From JAGBWK01 sp964544595 (GTDB taxonomy: Bacteria; Bacteroidota; Bacteroidia; Bacteroidales; Muribaculaceae), in assembly GCA_964544595.1 (NCBI GenBank), contig CAZJBM010000011.1, forward strand, positions 1 to 64,000: 64,000 bases of DNA. The letters are read 5' to 3'. Made by a program: the position numbers and the translations under genes. Below the pieces are notes generated by a model. It ran no database searches and was not told where the DNA came from. It saw nothing but the letters and a program-made list of their open reading frames with translations. Numbering within the stretch: the stretch's first letter is position 1; every line of letters starts with the position of its first letter. Shown piece by piece: positions 59,280-64,000 of this stretch.

Positions 59280-61340
59280 TTATGATATTTTGTCCTGCAA
59301 CTTCACGATTTCGTCGCGGAGACGGGCGGCTTCGATAAATTCCATACGCTTTGCCGCGGCTTTCATATCATTGGTCAGCTTACGGATAAGCGCCTCTAAT
59401 TCGTTTTTACTCATATAGGGCACAACAGGGTCGGCAGCGATGTCGGCGTGGCGCATATCGATATTTTCGGCATATGGGCGCGGAGTCGCTGGGGCTTTTC
59501 CTCGCTGCGTAGCGGGCTGTCGGGTCGACGGGGCCGCATCCTCGGAATCGAGGCCGACCATGCGGTTGCGGGCCTTGATGATAGCCTGGGGGGTGATTCC
59601 GTGCTCCTCGTTGTAGGCGAGCTGAATAGAGCGGCGACGATTGGTCTCGTCGATAGTCTGCTGCATGGAGTCAGTGATTTTGTCGGCATACATGATGACC
59701 GTTCCGTTAACATTACGGGCGGCTCGGCCAACTGTCTGGGTAAGCGAACGGTGGGAGCGCAGGAAACCCTCCTTGTCGGCGTCGAGGATAGCCACAAGCG
59801 ATACTTCGGGCAAGTCAAGACCTTCACGCAGAAGATTGACACCGATAAGCACATCGTAGGTGCCGGCCCGGAGGTCGTCGAGAATACGGATACGGTCGAG
59901 AGTGTCGACATCGGAGTGGATGTAGGCAGTCTTGACATCCATTTTCGTAAGATACTCGTTAAGTTCCTCTGCCATTCGCTTGGTAAGAGTCGTGACAAGC
60001 ACTCGCTCTCCGCGGCTGCGGCGCACCTCGATTTCCTCCATGAGATTGTCGATCTGATTGAGCGACGGGCGGACGATGATATTGGGGTCGAGAAGTCCGG
60101 TCGGGCGTATAATCTGCTCAACTACCACGCCCTCCGACCTCTCAAGCTCGTAGTCGGCAGGGGTCGCGCTGACGTAGAGCATCTGATTAGTGAGCGATTC
60201 GAACTCCTGAAAGCGGAGCGGCCTATTGTCGAGAGCTGAAGGGAGACGGAAACCGTAGTCGACGAGATTCTGCTTGCGCGACAAGTCGCCGCCATACATT
60301 GCCCTGATCTGAGGCATCGTGACATGGCTCTCATCTATGACGGTAAGAAAATCCTTCGGGAAATAGTCGAGGAGACAGAAAGGACGCATACCAGGCTGGC
60401 GGCCATCAAAATAGCGGGAATAATTTTCGATGCCGGGGCAGTGGCCGATCTCGCGTATCATCTCGATGTCGTAGGTGGTGCGCTCATAGAGGCGGTTAGC
60501 CTCAAGGGGCTTACCTTCAAGATTGAATTGATTAACATAGGTGCCGAGATCAACCTCCATCTGAGCCAATGCGGTAGCGGCGCGCTCCTTAGTAGTCACA
60601 AAGAGATTGGCGGGATAGATGTTGAAGCGGTCGTGGTTTCCGAGGCTGACGTTATCTACGGGATGCAGAGTGGTAATCGACTCGATTTCGTCGCCCCAGA
60701 AAATCACGCGGAGTATAATCTCTTCGTAGGCGAGGCGTATCTCGACGGTATCGCCTTTGACGCGGAATGTGCCGCGGGCAAGGTCAACCTCGTTGCGCGA
60801 GTAGAGCGAGTCGGTAAGTCGACGGAGAAAGGCGTTGCGCGCAATCTTTTGCCCTACCTTGATTTCAATAGTATTGCTGTTGAAATCTTCAGGGTTGCCC
60901 ATGCCGTAGATGCATGAGACCGACGAAACGACGATCACATCCTTGCGGCCTGAAAGCAACGCGGAGGTAGTAGACAGGCGCAGACGATCTATTTCCTCAT
61001 TGATCATCAGGTCTTTTTCGATATATTTATCGACCGAGGGGATATATGCCTCAGGCTGGTAATAATCGTAATATGACACGAAATACTGCACCGAGTTTTC
61101 AGGAAAAAACTGCTTGAATTCGCTGTAAAGCTGCGCCGCGAGGGTTTTGTTGTGAGAGAGAATAAGTGTAGGGCGATTTAGTTGCTCGATCACGTTGGCT
61201 ACGGTGAACGTCTTACCCGAACCGGTCACACCCAGGAGTGTTTGCGCCGGAACACCATCTCTAAACCCCTTGACTAACTGCTCGATAGCTTGAGGTTGGT
61301 CGCCTGTGGGGCGATATTGTGACGATAATTTGAAATCCAA
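59280..61340 (-). CDS. uvrB: Excinuclease ABC subunit B
   Basis: 686 aa helicase-like damage-verification subunit of nucleotide excision repair. P-loop GVTGSGKT (residues 38-45), the beta-hairpin segment YYDYYQPEAYIP, DESHVTMPQIRAMYGGD, motif VI QTVGRAARNVNG, and a C-terminal UVR domain (about 640-680, MEFIEAARLRDEIVKLQ) for UvrC contact. Length is normal. First gene of uvrB-ygiQ-S9; a perfect TAACTTTG -7 lies at 61409-61416. Confidence 0.97.
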   Translation of the reverse strand: MDFKLSSQYRPTGDQPQAIEQLVKGFRDGVPAQTLLGVTGSGKTFTVANVIEQLNRPTLILSHNKTLAAQLYSEFKQFFPENSVQYFVSYYDYYQPEAYIPSVDKYIEKDLMINEEIDRLRLSTTSALLSGRKDVIVVSSVSCIYGMGNPEDFNSNTIEIKVGQKIARNAFLRRLTDSLYSRNEVDLARGTFRVKGDTVEIRLAYEEIILRVIFWGDEIESITTLHPVDNVSLGNHDRFNIYPANLFVTTKERAATALAQMEVDLGTYVNQFNLEGKPLEANRLYERTTYDIEMIREIGHCPGIENYSRYFDGRQPGMRPFCLLDYFPKDFLTVIDESHVTMPQIRAMYGGDLSRKQNLVDYGFRLPSALDNRPLRFQEFESLTNQMLYVSATPADYELERSEGVVVEQIIRPTGLLDPNIIVRPSLNQIDNLMEEIEVRRSRGERVLVTTLTKRMAEELNEYLTKMDVKTAYIHSDVDTLDRIRILDDLRAGTYDVLIGVNLLREGLDLPEVSLVAILDADKEGFLRSHRSLTQTVGRAARNVNGTVIMYADKITDSMQQTIDETNRRRSIQLAYNEEHGITPQAIIKARNRMVGLDSEDAAPSTRQPATQRGKAPATPRPYAENIDMRHADIAADPVVPYMSKNELEALIRKLTNDMKAAAKRMEFIEAARLRDEIVKLQDKIS

Positions 61341-61408
61341 AATATTATTCAGTTATTAAAGCGGGGCGAATCGCTTGAAAGCGAAGCCTGCTATGCGTAA
61401 TCAACCAA

Positions 61409-61416
61409 CAAAGTTA
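61409..61416 (-). promoter_or_regulatory. -7 element for uvrB
   Basis: The minus-strand sequence TAACTTTG is a perfect TAnnTTTG, 68 bp upstream of the uvrB ATG. The -33 region overlaps the end of the HAD gene and shows no TTTG. No LexA-like box was recognised. Confidence 0.4.
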
Positions 61417-61441
61417 CGCGAAAATACTGATATTTGCCACA

Positions 61442-62128
61442 TTAGAGTCTTAATTTTTGCAAAAGCGTCGGAAGCTCGGCCAAAGATCTGATTTCATATT
61501 GAGCGCGCGATTTCTCATCCAAACGATCAGGTTGCTGCGAATGGATATTAACGCTATCGGCGTCAAGGAGCATCACGGAAGTCCAGCCCAATCGGTTGGG
61601 CCAGATGAAATCCTTCTCAGGGTTGTCGCCAACATAAATAAAGGAGTCGCAGTCGGGGTTGCGCTTCATCATACGCTCGAACGGAAAAGCGGAGTGCTTG
61701 TCACACCCGATTTCCTCTGAAATCGACACATTCGGTCGGGAAACGAATCTGTCAAGGCCGAGCGAGAGAATTTTATACATTTGCCCAACGGATCGGCCGT
61801 CGGTTATAATCGCCAACCTATAGCCTGACGCGATAAGCCGCTCTAAAGCGATTCTCGATTCGACAGGCAATAAGAGGTCGGGGAAATGATTACGGTAAAG
61901 CTTTAATAAATCGCATGTATTTTCTTCAATAACAATATTTTCAGTATTAAGAAAACTGTACAAAGCATCGAATGGATTGACACCATCACGACTCATCAGG
62001 TCAAAAATCCGCTCGGCCGACAAATGGTACTTAGAGCTGAGGAAACCGGCAATATGCAGCAATGCCGATTTCACGTAATCGCTCTCCTTGTAGAGGGTAT
62101 CGTCGAGATCAAATGCAACGAGTGTCAT
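61442..62128 (-). CDS. HAD-superfamily hydrolase
   Basis: 228 aa from the ATG at 62126-62128 (MTLVAFDLDDTLYKE); an upstream in-frame ATG at 62182 would add 18 residues but lies upstream of a perfect -7 element, so the shorter form is preferred. Motif I DLDDT (residues 7-11), motif II IITDGR, motif III Lys, and motif IV VGDNPEKD are all present, with a helical cap between I and II. Such HADs are small-molecule phosphatases; the substrate is unknown. Confidence 0.88.
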   Translation of the reverse strand: MTLVAFDLDDTLYKESDYVKSALLHIAGFLSSKYHLSAERIFDLMSRDGVNPFDALYSFLNTENIVIEENTCDLLKLYRNHFPDLLLPVESRIALERLIASGYRLAIITDGRSVGQMYKILSLGLDRFVSRPNVSISEEIGCDKHSAFPFERMMKRNPDCDSFIYVGDNPEKDFIWPNRLGWTSVMLLDADSVNIHSQQPDRLDEKSRAQYEIRSLAELPTLLQKLRL

Positions 62129-62152
62129 CGTGGGTGAGTTGGTTTTCGTGCG

Positions 62153-62160
62153 CAAATATA
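62153..62160 (-). promoter_or_regulatory. -7 element for the HAD gene
   Basis: The minus-strand sequence TATATTTG is a perfect TAnnTTTG. It would start the transcript near 62146, 18 nt before the ATG at 62128, which supports the shorter start. No -33 box at the right distance. Confidence 0.42.
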
Positions 62161-62231
62161 TCGGTTTTTGTGTATCGTTCATAATTTTCCGGCTAATTTA
62201 TCGTTAAATGTATAACAAAGAAGAATCCATA

Positions 62232-64000
62232 ATGATAAAATCATATATTACAACGCTTATACTCCTCTTTACGTTCGTCGCCGCTTTCTCGCAGACCACT
62301 ATCCGCGGCAAAATTATCGACGAAAAGGATAACGCGCTCGAATTCGCGACCATACGCATAGCCGGCACCGCCATAGGCGCGACCTCGGGGCTTAACGGCG
62401 AGTACTCGCTCAGCGTGCCCCCCCGCGACACGATCAACGTGATATACACCTGCATCGGTTATAAAGAGGTTAAACGTCAGCTAATCAACCCTGACGCAAA
62501 CGTCACGCTCAATATCAAAATGATGCCGCAAACCTACGAAATGGGCGAAGTTGAGGTGACGGACTTCCGCAAGCAGTCGGGTCAGATGCAAAGCATCGAC
62601 GCGAGCAACGTAAGGCTTTCGCCCGACGCGAGCGGCGGCAGCGTGGAGGCGATGCTCGCCACAATGGCAGGCGTGAATTCATCTAACGAAATGTCGAGCC
62701 AATACTCGGTAAGAGGGGGCACCTACGACGAGAACTCGGTTTACATCAACGGAACTGAGGTCTATCGCCCGCAGCTTGTCAGTTCAGGCCAACAGGAGGG
62801 ATTAAGTATCATCAACCCCGACCTTGTCGGCGCGATCGGCTTCTCGACTGGAGGCTACCCTGCTGAATACACCGACAAGATGTCGTCGGTGCTCGACATA
62901 AAGTACCGCGAGCCAGAGGCATTTGAAGGCTCATTGTCGGCCTCGCTCATGGGATTCAGCGCATCGCTCGGCACGAATTCAAAACATTTCTCATCGCTCC
63001 AGGGATTTCGCTATAAACGCAACTCCTCGCTCCTCAGCTCCATGGACACGAAGGGAGAGTATAATCCTAATTTTCTTGACTACCAGGCAAATCTCGTATA
63101 TAAAGTAAACAGAAAGTTTAAAGTATCGTTTTTAGGAAATATCGCCGTAAACAATTACAACTTCACGCCGACGAGCCGCCAAACCAATTTCGGAACATCG
63201 GAGGACGCGAAGCAGTTTAAGGTATATTTCGACGGTCAGGAGAAAGACAGGTTTGAGACATATTTCGGCGCGATTAATTTCGATTACCGCGCATCGGAAA
63301 GCTCATTCTTCACTCTCACCACCTCGGGCTATCTGACCAACGAGCTTGTTAGCTACGACATATCCGGAGAATATTGGCTTGACCAGGCGGGAACGACTGG
63401 CTCGGGCAACCCCGATAACGCTATCGGCGGCGAGCTTGGAGTGGGTCGTTACCATGAACACGCCCGCAACAGGTTGAAAATGTCGGTAATAGGCATCGGG
63501 CTAAAGGGCCATACGTCGCTTAAAAACCATAATTTCACTTATGGTTTCGATTTCAAGAGTCAGAAGATATACGAGCGTTCGCGCGAGTGGGAGCTCCGCG
63601 ACTCGGCTGGTTTCACCCTCCCGACCAACCCCGACGCGATAGAGATGATTTACAGCTCGACATCGCGCCAGGACGTAACGTCGGGGCGATTCGCAATATA
63701 TCTGCAGGACGCATACAAACTGCGCACAAGCAAAGGCTTATGGGTGTTTAACGGCGGTTTGAGATACTCTTACTGGTCGTTCAACAAAGAGTCACTGATA
63801 AGTCCCCGCGTGAGTGCGGCGTATCTTCCCGACCGTAACCCGAATCTTACGTTCAGATTCGCCACCGGACTCTACTATCAGCAGCCTTTCTATAAAGAAT
63901 ATCGCCAGCCTATCGCCGATGAGCTCGGCAACGAGACCATAGTGCTGAATAAGGATATCAAATCGGAACAGAGTCTTCACTTCATCTTCGGGTCGGACTA
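62232..64000 (+). CDS. TonB-dependent receptor (3' end outside the window)
   Basis: About 589 residues are visible. A signal peptide (MIKSYITTLILLFTFVAAFSQ; an in-frame ATG at 62208 is an alternative start) is followed by a carboxypeptidase-like regulatory domain (TIRGKIIDEKDNALEFATIRI...YTCIGYKEVKRQL, about 24-105). The plug domain has SVEAMLATMAGVNSSNEMSSQYSVRGGTYDENSVYINGTEVYRP, and barrel strands run to the edge. SusC-type signatures are not present, so this is a general Bacteroidetes TonB receptor. It is divergent from the HAD gene. Confidence 0.93.
   Translation, partial: MIKSYITTLILLFTFVAAFSQTTIRGKIIDEKDNALEFATIRIAGTAIGATSGLNGEYSLSVPPRDTINVIYTCIGYKEVKRQLINPDANVTLNIKMMPQTYEMGEVEVTDFRKQSGQMQSIDASNVRLSPDASGGSVEAMLATMAGVNSSNEMSSQYSVRGGTYDENSVYINGTEVYRPQLVSSGQQEGLSIINPDLVGAIGFSTGGYPAEYTDKMSSVLDIKYREPEAFEGSLSASLMGFSASLGTNSKHFSSLQGFRYKRNSSLLSSMDTKGEYNPNFLDYQANLVYKVNRKFKVSFLGNIAVNNYNFTPTSRQTNFGTSEDAKQFKVYFDGQEKDRFETYFGAINFDYRASESSFFTLTTSGYLTNELVSYDISGEYWLDQAGTTGSGNPDNAIGGELGVGRYHEHARNRLKMSVIGIGLKGHTSLKNHNFTYGFDFKSQKIYERSREWELRDSAGFTLPTNPDAIEMIYSSTSRQDVTSGRFAIYLQDAYKLRTSKGLWVFNGGLRYSYWSFNKESLISPRVSAAYLPDRNPNLTFRFATGLYYQQPFYKEYRQPIADELGNETIVLNKDIKSEQSLHFIFGSD

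Noticed and set aside
1..64000. CRISPR arrays, prophage, toxin-antitoxin or defence genes, rRNA and tRNA genes
   Set aside because: No repeat-spacer pattern, no phage structural or integrase genes, no recognised defence domains and no rRNA or tRNA structure were seen in the gaps or among the coding regions.

Overview
The window reads as a chromosomal core region of a Bacteroidales bacterium, an anaerobic gut-type Bacteroidota. Evidence: a complete Bacteroides aerotolerance (bat) locus, a DUF5686 outer-membrane protein, a DUF4290 gene, an archaeal-type ProRS, a TonB-dependent receptor with a carboxypeptidase-like N-domain, and many promoters of the Bacteroides type (TTTG or TTG, about 20 bp, then TAnnTTTG). 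Placement in a family such as Muribaculaceae is only a guess. No prophage, CRISPR array, tRNA, rRNA or defence island was seen.

Layout. 1-2.1 kb: 5' part of pyruvate phosphate dikinase (minus), cut by the window edge. 2.3-6.7 kb: an RlmD-type rRNA methyltransferase, a convergently overlapping CYTH protein and a DUF5686 outer-membrane protein. 6.9-15.5 kb: eight-gene bat operon (MoxR ATPase, DUF58, membrane protein, BatA-BatE). 15.7-18.2 kb: small putative DNA-binding protein, DUF2007-USP-USP protein, EamA transporter. 18.2-23.8 kb (minus): nusB-yajC-ybbR-coaE operon and PNP-thiL. 23.9 kb: nrdG. 24.4-31.0 kb (minus): nine tightly packed genes, DUF4290-rimM-small acidic protein-ompA-like-proS-umuD-umuC-HU-HU with a membrane tail. 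31.1-32.6 kb: fabG and a TetR regulator. 32.7-36.7 kb: PBP4-type carboxypeptidase, acidic protein, rsmI, coiled-coil lipoprotein. 36.8-37.3 kb: a decayed IS5-type insertion sequence. 37.4-39.7 kb: ftsY-rimO. 39.7-40.0 kb: a strongly structured, promoter-driven RNA candidate. 40.2-43.9 kb: Crp-type regulator, POTRA-less Omp85 barrel, phosphoethanolamine transferase. 44.1-47.6 kb: nrdD and lpxK. 47.8-51.3 kb (minus): patatin-amylase-prs. 51.4-54.0 kb: valS. 54.1-54.7 kb: second decayed copy of the same IS, opposite orientation. 54.9-55.0 kb: rpmH. 55.3-62.1 kb (minus): uvrB-YgiQ-S9 peptidase and a HAD phosphatase. 62.2 kb to the edge: TonB-dependent receptor.

Themes: envelope biogenesis (BatA-E, LpxK, phosphoethanolamine transferase, Omp85, YajC, FtsY, PBP4), translation and RNA modification (RlmD, RimM, RsmI, RimO, ProS, ValS, L34), DNA damage (UmuDC, UvrB) and anaerobic nucleotide supply (NrdD/NrdG). 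The items most worth a second look are the rod-shaped RNA at 39.75-39.95 kb (6S-like), the HU-domain protein with an acidic linker and C-terminal membrane anchor at the end of the umuDC operon, the duplicated segment inside NusB, and the two IS copies that keep complementary halves of one transposase.
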